From: Planctomycetia bacterium
GTDB taxonomy: Bacteria > Planctomycetota > GCA-002687715
Assembly (NCBI GenBank): GCA_005790545.1
Contig: SXUL01000118.1
Span: 62,001 to 126,000, forward strand
Reading direction: 5' to 3'
Length of the DNA stretch: 64,000 bases
Shown here: positions 17,002-25,830 of the stretch, piece after piece
Layout: the number at the start of each line of letters is the position of its first letter
How positions within the stretch are numbered: the stretch's first letter is position 1
Program-made: the position numbers and the translations under genes
The notes under the pieces: model-generated
Told to the model about the DNA's origin: nothing
Seen by the model: only the letters and a program-made list of their open reading frames with translations
The model's database searches: none

Positions 17002-20000
17002 TCAGCGCAGGGCTTGCTGCGCTTTGCGGACCTCAGCGAGGAGTTCAGCATGCGTAGCCCAGTATTTGGTCCACTCTGTTTTCCGGGTGGAGGCTGCAAA
17101 GGCGGCACCGTCCAACTGCCACGGCTGCAGCAGAGGGTCGTGCAGCCACAGCAGCAGGGATTGCAGGCGTTGGGCGAGAGATCGGGCTGCGCTTGGCAGC
17201 GTCTCTGCCTGCAGGAGCTCGAATTCCTCCCGCATCAAGCTGAGCGCGAGGGCCTCGGAGCCCTCTCCACGGACTGCGCCCGCTGCGATTGCGGCCGCGG
17301 CCCGGGCGGCAAGGAACCGGTCACGAAAAATGCGCGAGCCTGGTGCTTCGTCCCAGTGTGAGCGCCCTTGAAGGAGCAGCTTGAGTGCCAGTGGCTGGTC
17401 CACGCGCGTGGCAGCCACGCGCCCGAGTTCGATGGCGTCTTCAGAAGATGACGCGGCGGGTAGGGCGGATGCGAGCAGCGCTTCCCGCTCCTGCGCGCGC
17501 TCCGCCGCGCGAATCAAGCCTGCAGAATCCCAGGACCACTTCTTGTTGCCGGCTGTGCCGAGCGCATGACCGGTACGCAGCATGCGGAGCCCCTCATCGA
17601 GTTCTCCCGACAACTGCAACATGAGCCCGAGATTGCAGGCCGCCTCCGGATAGTCGGGCTTGAGCTGCAACGCAGACTTGTAGGCAGCCACGGCGTCAGC
17701 CAGCCTGCCCAACATCTGGAGCGCCAAGCCTTGCGCGAAACATGCCTTTGCGTCGCCACCAGAACGCGCGGCGGCGGATTGCAGATGCGCGATTGCGGGT
17801 TCATGAAAGCCACAATCCTGATTCAGATAGGCCGCCGCCAAGCGGTAGTCCCTCTCAGATGGTGCCAGACGCGAGCATTCCTCCCAGTCGGCGAGAGCTT
17901 CGCGCCTGCGTCCGGACTTCACATGCAGCATGCCACGATGAAGGAGCGCGCGGCTGAACAAGGGATCGTGGACGAGTGCTGCGTCATACTTGAGCATGGC
18001 AGCAGCGCCATCGCCTTCCAATTCCAGAATGCGCGCATCCAGCAGGTCCGCGTACGCGGACTCTGGAGCCAATTCATGCAGGCGAACAAGGGCCTCGCGC
18101 GCGGCCGCTGCGTCTTTGCTGCAATAGCGGGCCGTTGCCTGCACATACCACGCGCGACTGCAGCGGGGCCGCACGGCCAGCACCAGCCATGTGAGACGGA
18201 CGGCTTCATCCGGGTCCCGCTGCGCAAGCATCTCTGCAAGCAACAAGGCAACGTCCGCGTTGTCAGGATGCCTCTTGATCACAGCGCGATAGAAAACGCT
18301 GGCCTCCTGTGGCCGCTGCAGGATCTTCAGACTCTCCCCCAGCAACACCTGTGTGCGCGGTGCCAATGCGATGACCGCGCTGTCATGCGCCATGACCTGA
18401 AGAACTGTTGCATCGCGAGTCACCAGGGCATCCCGAATGCGCTTGCGCTGCGCATCGGCATCACATTGATTCGCGAAGGCCACGGCATGTGCGGGACTCA
18501 CTGCCTCCTCTTGGCAGCAGGAGAGACGAGCGAACAGATCGAGCGCTGTGATGATTCTCTCGGGCTGGGAACTCGCGTGAACTCTCGGAACCAGCGTTTC
18601 GATCGCTTCCCCACCTTGCCAACCCCATGCACTGAATGCACCCGCCAGACGCCGCCAGCGCTCGGCCGGGCTCACCAGCGCCACTCCGTCCGTGCACGTG
18701 TCGTCGTACACGGCGAGCAGAGCCTCATCCTCACGCCCTGCTCTTTCCGCCTCAACGAGGCGCTGTGTCATCTCACGCAACTCTTCCCGAAGGTCAGCAT
18801 CAAATTCGTTGGCCTTGAATTCCTCCATCGCAGCGCCGAACGCTGTGCGTGCCTTCTGCAGGATGGGCACGAACTCCGCGCCGACAAGCGCCGCAGCTCC
18901 GAGCCCGACGCGCGCCTCATCCAGCGCCGCGACGGCAATGCGCGCCATGCGCTCGCGCACGCGTGCTCTCTCATCCAGCACCTGTTGGCGCCAGATCCAT
19001 CCACCCACGAGCAGCAAGATGATCACTCCTGCGGACAGCGCCGTTCGCCGCCAGAGGCGACGCTCTGCCATCGCGTTGGCCGCACCAACCGCGGCACGGC
19101 GCTCGCTGGCTCGCAACTCCGCATCAAGGCTCGCGCTCCACGCATCCAGTCTGAGGGCCGCCGTGCCGAGGTCCTGGATGCGACGCTCCGGCTCCACTTC
19201 CAGACAGGCAAAGGCAAGATCCACGAGGGCCTGCGGTTGTTCGCAGGCTGCGAGCCGCTCTCTCGCTGTCTCGATCCAACCCATGCGTGCACTGAGCTGC
19301 GTCTCCCGCGCACTGCTTGCCACGTAGGGCGGCTGGCCAGTGAGCACCTCGCAGAGGATTGCACCTATGGCGAACACGTCGAGCCTCGGATCGGCGCCAG
19401 TACACGTGCCTCGCGCGAGTTCCGGGGCCATGTAGGCAGGTGTGCCGGCCACGAATGGCAACGTGCTTCCTGTCGTGCCTTGCGTCTCTGCTCGACGCGC
19501 CAGCCCCCAATCGAGAACAAAGACCTCACCGAACGCGCCGACCATGATGTTGTCCGGTTTGAGATCGCAGTGCACAACACCGCGACTGTGCGCGTAGCTC
19601 ACCGTCGACACGACTTGCCGCAGGATGCGAATGCACTCGCACAAGCCGCTCGCGAGGACCGCGGGATCCCTGAGAATGGACGCAAAGGTCACGCCATTGA
19701 TGCGCGGCATGCTGAAACAAGGCGCGCCGCCTTCCTGCACCGTCAGGTCATAGATGGGAATGATGCCCGGATGCTGCAACTGAGCCACGATGCGAGCTTC
19801 GTCCACGAAACGCGCGCGGAGTGACTCCAACTGCGGGCCATGGGGCGCGAAGCACTTCACGGCCACGTCCCGCTGCAGCACCTCGTCGCGCGCGGCGAGC
19901 ACGCGCCCCATGCCGCCATGCGCGATCTCAGCGCCGAGCGTCAGTCGCCCTGGAGCCGTGGGCGTGCTGCAGGCGCGTTCCAGTGCAGCGCCGACCACTG

Positions 20001-20133
20001 CTGACGCTGCCGCGTCACGCTGCTCCGCGAGCACGGAACCAATGTGACCATCAAGCGCCGCAGAGAGCAAGTCATCAAGCGGCCGCCCTTCCCCTTCCGC
20101 AGGCTTGTCATCGGGACTGGTGCAATCGTCCAC
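17002..20133 (-). CDS. Membrane Ser/Thr protein kinase with C-terminal TPR domain
   Basis: A 1043-residue kinase. The cytoplasmic kinase domain spans about 62-335: glycine loop AHGGMGRV (71-78), catalytic Lys93, catalytic loop HCDLKPDN (188-195), DWG in place of DFG (208-210), and GTPAYMAPE. One transmembrane helix lies at about 364-381 (LSAGVIILLLVGGWIW). The C-terminal 600 residues contain TPR-like repeats (for example AVAAYKSALQLKPDYPEAACNLG). The HRD arginine is replaced by cysteine, so it is a non-RD kinase. The GTG start at 20133 follows GGGGAG and lies 15 nt after the ECF sigma stop, so the two form an operon. Such pairs are typical of planctomycetes, in which the kinase is thought to modulate its sigma factor. 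Confidence 0.92.
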   Translation of the reverse strand: MDDCTSPDDKPAEGEGRPLDDLLSAALDGHIGSVLAEQRDAAASAVVGAALERACSTPTAPGRLTLGAEIAHGGMGRVLAARDEVLQRDVAVKCFAPHGPQLESLRARFVDEARIVAQLQHPGIIPIYDLTVQEGGAPCFSMPRINGVTFASILRDPAVLASGLCECIRILRQVVSTVSYAHSRGVVHCDLKPDNIMVGAFGEVFVLDWGLARRAETQGTTGSTLPFVAGTPAYMAPELARGTCTGADPRLDVFAIGAILCEVLTGQPPYVASSARETQLSARMGWIETARERLAACEQPQALVDLAFACLEVEPERRIQDLGTAALRLDAWSASLDAELRASERRAAVGAANAMAERRLWRRTALSAGVIILLLVGGWIWRQQVLDERARVRERMARIAVAALDEARVGLGAAALVGAEFVPILQKARTAFGAAMEEFKANEFDADLREELREMTQRLVEAERAGREDEALLAVYDDTCTDGVALVSPAERWRRLAGAFSAWGWQGGEAIETLVPRVHASSQPERIITALDLFARLSCCQEEAVSPAHAVAFANQCDADAQRKRIRDALVTRDATVLQVMAHDSAVIALAPRTQVLLGESLKILQRPQEASVFYRAVIKRHPDNADVALLLAEMLAQRDPDEAVRLTWLVLAVRPRCSRAWYVQATARYCSKDAAAAREALVRLHELAPESAYADLLDARILELEGDGAAAMLKYDAALVHDPLFSRALLHRGMLHVKSGRRREALADWEECSRLAPSERDYRLAAAYLNQDCGFHEPAIAHLQSAAARSGGDAKACFAQGLALQMLGRLADAVAAYKSALQLKPDYPEAACNLGLMLQLSGELDEGLRMLRTGHALGTAGNKKWSWDSAGLIRAAERAQEREALLASALPAASSSEDAIELGRVAATRVDQPLALKLLLQGRSHWDEAPGSRIFRDRFLAARAAAAIAAGAVRGEGSEALALSLMREEFELLQAETLPSAARSLAQRLQSLLLWLHDPLLQPWQLDGAAFAASTRKTEWTKYWATHAELLAEVRKAQQALR

Positions 20134-20148
20134 GCGGCAAGGCTCCCC

Positions 20149-20835
20149 TCATTGGCTCATGAACGCGCGCAAGATCTCCTCGCACTCGATGATGGTCTCG
20201 CGCTGCGTCGAGAGAGGATGCTGCTCTGCCACGACGGACAAGAACGCTCCACGAAAATCGTTGCGCGCAGACTCTATTTGCTTGTAGACGCGGCTCACTT
20301 CGACACCCGTGCGCAGAGCGATTTCCGCTGGTGTGATGCCCTCAAGGTAGCGCAGCTTCAGAACGCGTTGCCGCAGGAGACTGGTTTCTGCATCCGCGGC
20401 ACTGTTGAGCATGCGTTCAAGAGCGAGCTTCACCAGAGCCGCACCAAAGGCCACATCAAAGGCGCGAGTCACTGTGACATCGTCCACGGCACTCGGTACT
20501 TTCGTCAGCAGCTCTGGATCAGTCGGGCACGGCAGCTTTCGCTCCAAACGCTCCTCGCGCAATGCAGCGATGCGCGTGATTCCGAACAGGTAGGCTCGGA
20601 ATGAAGGGCACTGCTCCGTACCCAGACCTGTCAGCGGACCGTCATCTCGGAGACAGTCCAGCATCACATTCTGCACCGTGTCCGCGATCTCGTCACCACG
20701 CTTGCTACGCCAACGCACACGCAAGTACGCCTCAACGACCGGAGAGTAGATGCGCACGAAATGTTCTCGATGCGCAGCGCTCCCGTGCGCCGTGGCAAGG
20801 ATGACCGTCCATGAAGTCGTGGCGTGCGCTTGCAT
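20149..20835 (-). CDS. ECF-type RNA polymerase sigma factor paired with Ser/Thr kinase
   Basis: A 228-residue sigma-70 family protein. The sigma2 region covers about 20-95 (ADTVQNVMLDCLRD, FRAYLFGITR). The sigma4 helix-turn-helix is at about 150-195 (LLRQRVLKLRYLEGITPAEI, then ALRTGVEVSRVYKQIESARN). A short C-terminal tail (ETIIECEEILRAFMSQ) extends beyond sigma4. The ATG at 20835 is preceded directly by an in-frame GTG. The linked kinase gene begins 15 nt after its stop. No anti-sigma factor gene is adjacent; the kinase is the likely regulator, by analogy with planctomycete ECF/kinase groups. Confidence 0.88.
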   Translation of the reverse strand: MQAHATTSWTVILATAHGSAAHREHFVRIYSPVVEAYLRVRWRSKRGDEIADTVQNVMLDCLRDDGPLTGLGTEQCPSFRAYLFGITRIAALREERLERKLPCPTDPELLTKVPSAVDDVTVTRAFDVAFGAALVKLALERMLNSAADAETSLLRQRVLKLRYLEGITPAEIALRTGVEVSRVYKQIESARNDFRGAFLSVVAEQHPLSTQRETIIECEEILRAFMSQ

Positions 20836-21010
20836 CACGCGAGACTATCCCCGGCGCCACGCCACGTCAAAGCGCATGGATGCTCGTGAAAGCTTCATTT
20901 GCGCCGCGACTGCACAGCTTTATTGCGGTCTTCTGGCCTCCACGCAGCCCTGCTCCAGCGCCAAGTGCTCGGAGCCACCGCGTGCGCATGGAGTGAGGTT
21001 TGCGATGGCG

Positions 21011-22411
21011 TCAGATGCGGATGATGCCGCCCTTGGTGACGGCCACACCGGCAGGAACACCAGGATCGAAGACGGCCCACTGGGTATAGAAGGTGCCGCC
21101 GAAGCCTGCGGGAATCGCGATGGGCAAGGAGGCCCCGCCATTCACGTTGGTGACGAGATTGAACATCGCATCGAGGCTGACATTCAACATGACGCCGGGC
21201 GCGATGGCTGCGGGCAGCGGTCCACCATTCCAGAGAGTGTTGCTGAACCCGACGGCCAGCACGCAAGCGCTGTTCGGACGACCATCAATCATGCGCAGCG
21301 CGAAGTCCGCGTTGCCGGGGAACGCAGGTCCGTTGGTCCACCACTGCGAAGGCGTGAGCCCGCCGGTACCGGCGGAACCGTTGCCGAAGGTCGGGAAGAA
21401 GTCCACGATCCATGCACCCTGCGTGTTGGCGCCAATCGTGTTGTACATCTCGCCCATGTAGAAGCTGTCGTGGTAGGGATACACATCCCACGTGCCCGTG
21501 TAGAGCCCGCCACTCGCGTTGCTGGCGTTCGGATCGAAGATGCCCACTTCCTGGAGCGAAGCCGGATTGCTGAGGTCGAGAATGCGCACGCCATCCTTGT
21601 AGTAGGAGATGAATGCGTACTTGCCCTTGATGAGAATATTGTGAATGGAGAGCGCTGATGACGTGATGTAGGTGGTGACAAGCGAGATGCTGGCCGGGTT
21701 CGTGATGTTGTAGAGATAGGCCTGCCCGCCGGTGCCTTCCGTGAGGATGAACATGTACATCTGGCCGCCCACCTCGAACTGCGCGCCGAAATGGTCATAG
21801 CCCGCAGGCGTGATGCTGCCGAGTTGGACTGGCGCCGCAGGATTGGTCACGTCCATGATCTTGGATGTGCCCGTGCCGCCGAAGACGAGCAGACGATTGC
21901 CATAGGGCTTGCTGTCGTGATTGCCTCCGCTGATGGTGCCGAGCAACGGCGGGTTGAGGTGATTCGCTGCGAGGTCGCGGATCTCGATCACGCTTTGCGA
22001 AGCGCGATTGAGGTAGAGACGATCGCCCTCAATCTGCAGTGCGTGTGCCCCCACGATGCTGGATGACACGACCGCAGGCGCTGTCGGGTTCGTCAAGTCG
22101 ATCACTCGCGTCGGCCCGCTGTCCGTGGTCGCGTAGGCGAAGTTGTTCCAGCACTTGATCTCCTTCACGCTGATGCCCGTGAGCGAGCCGACGACGGAAG
22201 CGTTTTCCGGAATCGTGGTGTTGACGATGGCGAGCCCGCCCGTACCGCGTGTCTGCAGCAGATAGCGCTGCCCGTTCGCTTCGTAGCCGGTGTTGCCTGC
22301 ACACCAGTCCCCTGTCGGAATGGGCACATGCTTCCTGAGCTTCGTATTGAGCGTCAGGTACTGGGCCGGAGCAATGGACAGAACCAAAAGCAGGACTGCA
22401 ATGTGGCGCAT
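21011..22411 (-). CDS. Secreted LVIVD-repeat beta-propeller protein
   Basis: A 466-residue exported protein. It has a signal peptide (HIAVLLLVLSIAPAQ), then LVIVD-type repeats such as GLAIVNTT, TRVIDLTNPTAPAVV, SKIMDVTNPAAPVQLG and VRILDLSNPASLQEVG. These form a propeller in the LVIVD/choice-of-anchor class. The last 100 residues form a separate beta-rich tail (LAVGFSNTLWNGGPLP through IPAGFGGTFYTQW) like those on other secreted proteins here. The ATG at 22411 is preferred over the longer frame from 22492 because GGAG lies 8 nt upstream and it opens directly on the signal peptide. Its function is not known. The 102 nt upstream separate it from the thioesterase gene. Confidence 0.82.
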   Translation of the reverse strand: MRHIAVLLLVLSIAPAQYLTLNTKLRKHVPIPTGDWCAGNTGYEANGQRYLLQTRGTGGLAIVNTTIPENASVVGSLTGISVKEIKCWNNFAYATTDSGPTRVIDLTNPTAPAVVSSSIVGAHALQIEGDRLYLNRASQSVIEIRDLAANHLNPPLLGTISGGNHDSKPYGNRLLVFGGTGTSKIMDVTNPAAPVQLGSITPAGYDHFGAQFEVGGQMYMFILTEGTGGQAYLYNITNPASISLVTTYITSSALSIHNILIKGKYAFISYYKDGVRILDLSNPASLQEVGIFDPNASNASGGLYTGTWDVYPYHDSFYMGEMYNTIGANTQGAWIVDFFPTFGNGSAGTGGLTPSQWWTNGPAFPGNADFALRMIDGRPNSACVLAVGFSNTLWNGGPLPAAIAPGVMLNVSLDAMFNLVTNVNGGASLPIAIPAGFGGTFYTQWAVFDPGVPAGVAVTKGGIIRI

Positions 22412-22514
22412 GTGAGACTCCGCGGGGACGTTCCGCACACAGCCTACCTGATCGACCCTCTCGATTGGAAGTGCACCGAAACTCCGCCGCACAAGGGATT
22501 TCTGACGTCCGCTC

Positions 22515-22940
22515 TCACCCCTGCTGCACGAGGAAGGCAGCCAGCGACGCCCGCAAGTCTTCCGGCAGCGCGCGCTTGGTGAAGCTCACCATGTCCACGC
22601 AGACGACCGTCGTGCGCGCTTCGCACACAGCGGCATCATTCACGCTGAACACGAAGCGCAGATCCACCGAACTGGCCCCCAAGCGCCGCACGCTCATCGT
22701 GCACTGCAACGCATCGCCGTAGCGGATGGGCGTCGCGTAGTCGGCCTCCGCATGAACCGTCGGCAGGCCGAGCTGCCGTTCTCCGAGGAATCGGTCGTAG
22801 GGCAGGCTGAACTCGCGCGCAAACCAATCTTCCATCACACGATGCACGTAATGAAAGACCCTCGGGAAGTACAGCACCCTCGCGTAATCCATGTCGCCGA
22901 AGGCTACCGGCACAGGGCTTGTGAAAGTACGTGCGCTCAT
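22515..22940 (-). CDS. Acyl-CoA thioesterase, 4HBT/FadM-YbgC family
   Basis: A 141-residue hotdog-fold protein. The N-terminal segment FGDMDYARVLYFPRVFHYVH matches the 4-hydroxybenzoyl-CoA thioesterase family pattern with the catalytic aspartate near residue 16-18. It is followed by the usual beta-sheet core (AEADYATPIRYGDALQC, DLRFVFSV, ARTTVVCVDM). It probably hydrolyses acyl-CoA or acyl-ACP thioesters in the cytoplasm; the substrate is undetermined. It starts 7 nt after the isochorismatase-type gene, so the two are likely co-translated. Confidence 0.88.
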   Translation of the reverse strand: MSARTFTSPVPVAFGDMDYARVLYFPRVFHYVHRVMEDWFAREFSLPYDRFLGERQLGLPTVHAEADYATPIRYGDALQCTMSVRRLGASSVDLRFVFSVNDAAVCEARTTVVCVDMVSFTKRALPEDLRASLAAFLVQQG

Positions 22941-22947
22941 GAGTCCC

Positions 22948-23508
22948 TCACTTGATCAGATCGCGAATGGTCCGGAAGGCCGGGTGCTGTGTCGAACTCA
23001 TCCACTCGAACAACAGGGATTCCGTCACTGTGATCACTGCCCCTGCATCGCTGAGACGCTGAAGCCCCGCCGCGCGATTCGCGGGATCGCGACTGCCGGT
23101 GCACTCGCCGACGATCTGCACCTTGAACCCGCGCGCGAGGAGGTCGAGCGCTGTTTGCACGACGCAGATATGGGCTTCGACTCCCACCAAGAACACCGTG
23201 CCGCGCTCCGTTGCACGCAGGGCCTCGTTGAATGCCGGTTCGCTTCCGCACGCGAAACTCGACTTGGCGATGCGCGGACACTCGCCAGCCGCTGCGAGGA
23301 GCGTGGACAAGGTTGCGCCCAGTTTCGCGGGGTCCTGCTCCGTGACGATCACCGGCACACCGAGAGAACGCGCCCCCTGCAACAGCTTGCCGAGCCGCTG
23401 CTCCAGCGCAGGGCCATCATGAATCACCTTCCACAGCCGTTCCTGACAGTCGATCAATACGAGCAAGCTGTCTTCGAGGCGCGCGAGATCTGGATGCGGA
23501 GTCAGCAT
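22948..23508 (-). CDS. Isochorismatase-family cysteine hydrolase
   Basis: A 186-residue cysteine hydrolase of the isochorismatase/nicotinamidase fold. The likely catalytic triad is Asp20 (LLVLIDCQ), Lys82 (RIAKSSF) and Cys115 (EAHICVVQTA). The HICV motif with the preceding GVEAH resembles YcaC/isochorismatase-related hydrolases more than the nicotinamidases with a full metal site. The natural substrate is unknown. The ATG at 23508 overlaps the end of the upstream BtuF-like gene by 7 nt and was preferred over the longer frame, which is antisense-like. The thioesterase gene follows 7 nt after its stop. Confidence 0.85.
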   Translation of the reverse strand: MLTPHPDLARLEDSLLVLIDCQERLWKVIHDGPALEQRLGKLLQGARSLGVPVIVTEQDPAKLGATLSTLLAAAGECPRIAKSSFACGSEPAFNEALRATERGTVFLVGVEAHICVVQTALDLLARGFKVQIVGECTGSRDPANRAAGLQRLSDAGAVITVTESLLFEWMSSTQHPAFRTIRDLIK

Positions 23509-24284
23509 GGCCGGGATGGTAGCGCGCACTGCGCGCGCAGTTCCGCGAAGTGCCGCAGAGCCTCTCGCGTGGAAACACCAAACCACGTGAGTTCATGGCC
23601 TGCCTCCCACTTCACCACCCGTGTCGAGCTGAGCCCGCGGGCACCGAGCGCCGCTCGCAAATCCGCTGCCTCCTCCACGGTGAAGTCATGGGGTTCTTCT
23701 GAAAGCAGCAGCACATCCGGCCGCGCAGCAGCCAGTTCATGCAGAGTCCAGCGCGGATATCCGGCATCGCCTTTCGACAGCACCTCGAATCCCGCGCACA
23801 CAAGCAGATCACCCGTGTAGCGCGTTGGGGCGACACTCATGAGCGGTTGATGCCAGACAAGCGGGATGAGTCGTGGACGCGGGCCTTGCGCCACTGCTGT
23901 TGCCACCTCACCGAGCGAGGTTTCGATGTCCAACGCTAGGTCTTCCGCTTCACGCACACGCCCCACGAGGCCACCAAGAGTCCGCACGCAGGCGCTGGCC
24001 TCGCGCACCGAGCACACATGGAAGGCGTGCACCTCGAGGCCCGCGGCCCGCAGCGCCTCGCAGTCCTCGCGCCGGTTTTCCTCGGCATCCATGAGGACCA
24101 GGTCTGGCTGCAATTCAAGAACCCGCGCAAGGCGCGGGTTCTTGGTGCCTCCACAGGCGGGTATTTCCTCCAGCAACTCGAGAGGGCGCACACACCAGTC
24201 CGTGCGCCCCACGAGTTCTCTGGAATCCACGCCGCAGGCGACGAGGGTCTCGGTGATCGAGGGAACAAGGCTCACCACGCGCAC
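23502..24284 (-). CDS. BtuF-like helical-backbone metal/cobalamin-binding protein without signal peptide
   Basis: A 260-residue protein with the class III periplasmic-binding-protein pattern: RVVSLVPSITETLVACG at the start, GRTDWCVRP, VLELQPDLVLMD, a long helical backbone, a second lobe with GDLLVCAGFEVLSKG, and AARPDVLLLSEEPHDF. The closest known group is cobalamin/vitamin B12-binding BtuF-like proteins. There is no signal peptide or lipobox; the protein begins directly with the first beta strand, so a cytoplasmic location is suggested. No ABC permease or ATPase gene is nearby. A start upstream of 24284 is not supported. The gene contains a perfect 13-bp inverted repeat. Confidence 0.83.
   Translation of the reverse strand: MRVVSLVPSITETLVACGVDSRELVGRTDWCVRPLELLEEIPACGGTKNPRLARVLELQPDLVLMDAEENRREDCEALRAAGLEVHAFHVCSVREASACVRTLGGLVGRVREAEDLALDIETSLGEVATAVAQGPRPRLIPLVWHQPLMSVAPTRYTGDLLVCAGFEVLSKGDAGYPRWTLHELAAARPDVLLLSEEPHDFTVEEAADLRAALGARGLSSTRVVKWEAGHELTWFGVSTREALRHFAELRAQCALPSRPC
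24116..24144. repeat. Perfect 13-bp inverted repeat inside the BtuF-like gene
   Basis: Arms 24116-24128 (CAAGAACCCGCGC) and 24132-24144 (GCGCGGGTTCTTG) flank a 3-nt loop. On the coding strand it encodes the region KNPRLARVLEL. Stem stability would be high. It could be a fortuitous codon pattern, or an mRNA structure or protein-binding site. Confidence 0.6.
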
Positions 24285-24302
24285 GCGAATGAGCCTAAGG
24301 GA

Positions 24303-25607
24303 TCAGAAGATGAGCTGCGTCTGGATTCTCAGGCGCCACTCGTCCTCTTGCACACCGAGGAGGTTCTCTGTGGTGATCACGCCACAGTCGAGCTGCGTCT
24401 TGAAGCGATGACCATCGATGAACCAGCCCAGCACACCGAGTGTCTCGGTGACCGAGGCATCCGAGGGCATGGTGCCGCCAAAGTCGATGCGCGCGTGACG
24501 GACACCAATCTCAAGTTCACCGGGCACGACAAAGAAGCCGGCCTGCACGAACCAACCCTTGGTATCAGGTCCGCCCGCAGCGTGAGTCTTGTCGTGATAC
24601 TCCGCGGTTGCATAGAGGCCATTCCACACGACGGACACGTCAGCGCCGACACAGGAGTCCGCTGCCCCGAGGGCGTCGTCCTCCTTGGTCCATGCATTGA
24701 TCCCGAGTTGCATGCCGAAGTCCTCGCGGCCACCGAGATCGCATTCAGAATCATCCACGCCGCCGAAGGGGTTGAAGGCCAGTCGGCCCGTGTACATGAG
24801 TGTCGAGTTGCCCACCGGCACGTGCAGGCCCGTGCCATTCACCACAGAAACGTCATAGCGGAACAGGTCTTCTTTCTCTCCACCGAACTCGCCGCCAACC
24901 CACATGCCCGTCTGATCATCGGGTGCGAACTCGTCGTTCCCGATCCAGCGATTCACGAACTGCTGTTTGGAATCGCTGATGTAGAGCTGTCGGCTGTACG
25001 GCGCCGGGAAGATGCCCCAGTAGGCATTGACCGCCTTGGAAGGCTCCCAGCAGATCCACGCTTCCTTCGCGTAGGCGAACCGGGAATTCGAGGCGAAGGT
25101 TCCGGCCGGGTCCACATCGCCCTTGACGCGTGTGCCGGCAAGTTCGAGTTGAATCTCGTACTTCCAATCCGGGCTGAAGGCGTTGCCCTTCAACCAGAGC
25201 CGGACGCGCGAAGCATTGATGTCAATGTTCTCGGTCCCCTTTTCGGGCCAGGTACTGGTGAGGCGCGCTTGCACGCGGCCTCCGACGGTCATCGAGGCTT
25301 TCTTGTCGGGCGTGGTGAAGGCAAACCCCTTGCCCGGCTTGTAGGCCAGTGAAGGGCCGCTCTCCTGCAAGCGCGCGATGAGCGCCTCCGTGGCGCCAGC
25401 AACCTGCAGAGAGAAGTCCGCACGCTCTGCCGCGCTGCGACTCAACTCCAGCAGCTCGTGGTACTGGGGTTGGGTAATAGCGTTCTGCTCGCGCAGCATC
25501 TCGAACAGACGCTGCTCCACTTCCGGCTGTACGACGCCCTGCGCAACCAGAGGCGCCGACACGAGGAGACTTGTGAGGATGAGCAAATGGCAACGAGTGC
25601 TGAACAT
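24303..25607 (-). CDS. Outer-membrane porin, OprP/Porin_O_P-like (paralogue 1)
   Basis: A 434-residue beta-barrel protein. After a signal peptide (LILTSLLVSAPLVAQ) there is a short helical region (about 25-75) resembling the N-terminal coil of phosphate-selective porins. It is followed by alternating beta strands (SMTVGGRVQARLTSTW, NASRVRLWLKGNAFSPDWKY, YWGIFPAPYSRQLY) and a C-terminal LRIQTQLIF with the terminal Phe typical of outer-membrane barrels. The ATG at 25607 has GGAG upstream and opens on the signal peptide. Substrate specificity (phosphate, anion or other) cannot be read off. The BtuF-like gene begins 18 nt after its stop and may be co-transcribed. The 223 nt upstream hold nothing that I recognise. 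Confidence 0.83.
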   Translation of the reverse strand: MFSTRCHLLILTSLLVSAPLVAQGVVQPEVEQRLFEMLREQNAITQPQYHELLELSRSAAERADFSLQVAGATEALIARLQESGPSLAYKPGKGFAFTTPDKKASMTVGGRVQARLTSTWPEKGTENIDINASRVRLWLKGNAFSPDWKYEIQLELAGTRVKGDVDPAGTFASNSRFAYAKEAWICWEPSKAVNAYWGIFPAPYSRQLYISDSKQQFVNRWIGNDEFAPDDQTGMWVGGEFGGEKEDLFRYDVSVVNGTGLHVPVGNSTLMYTGRLAFNPFGGVDDSECDLGGREDFGMQLGINAWTKEDDALGAADSCVGADVSVVWNGLYATAEYHDKTHAAGGPDTKGWFVQAGFFVVPGELEIGVRHARIDFGGTMPSDASVTETLGVLGWFIDGHRFKTQLDCGVITTENLLGVQEDEWRLRIQTQLIF

Positions 25608-25830
25608 GCGGACTTCTCCAGACAGGTGCTTGCAAGAGAAGCGAACACCGTGCCAGCCAACCAGCGCGCGCTTGATCACAGGCAGTCCGTTGAGAACCGC
25701 TCAATACCTGCAGGAAATCTGGCGCTGACCGCGGCGCAGCATCAATTCCAGCGTGCGCCGCCATGGTCCAAGACCCGTCGCCTTTGCACCTTGAGGGGTA
25801 CACAGCGTCAAGATCCGGACGCAACGAGGC

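Noticed and set aside
17566..19824. 752-codon plus-strand frame antisense to the Ser/Thr kinase
   Set aside because: Shadow frame; the minus strand has complete kinase motifs across the same bases.
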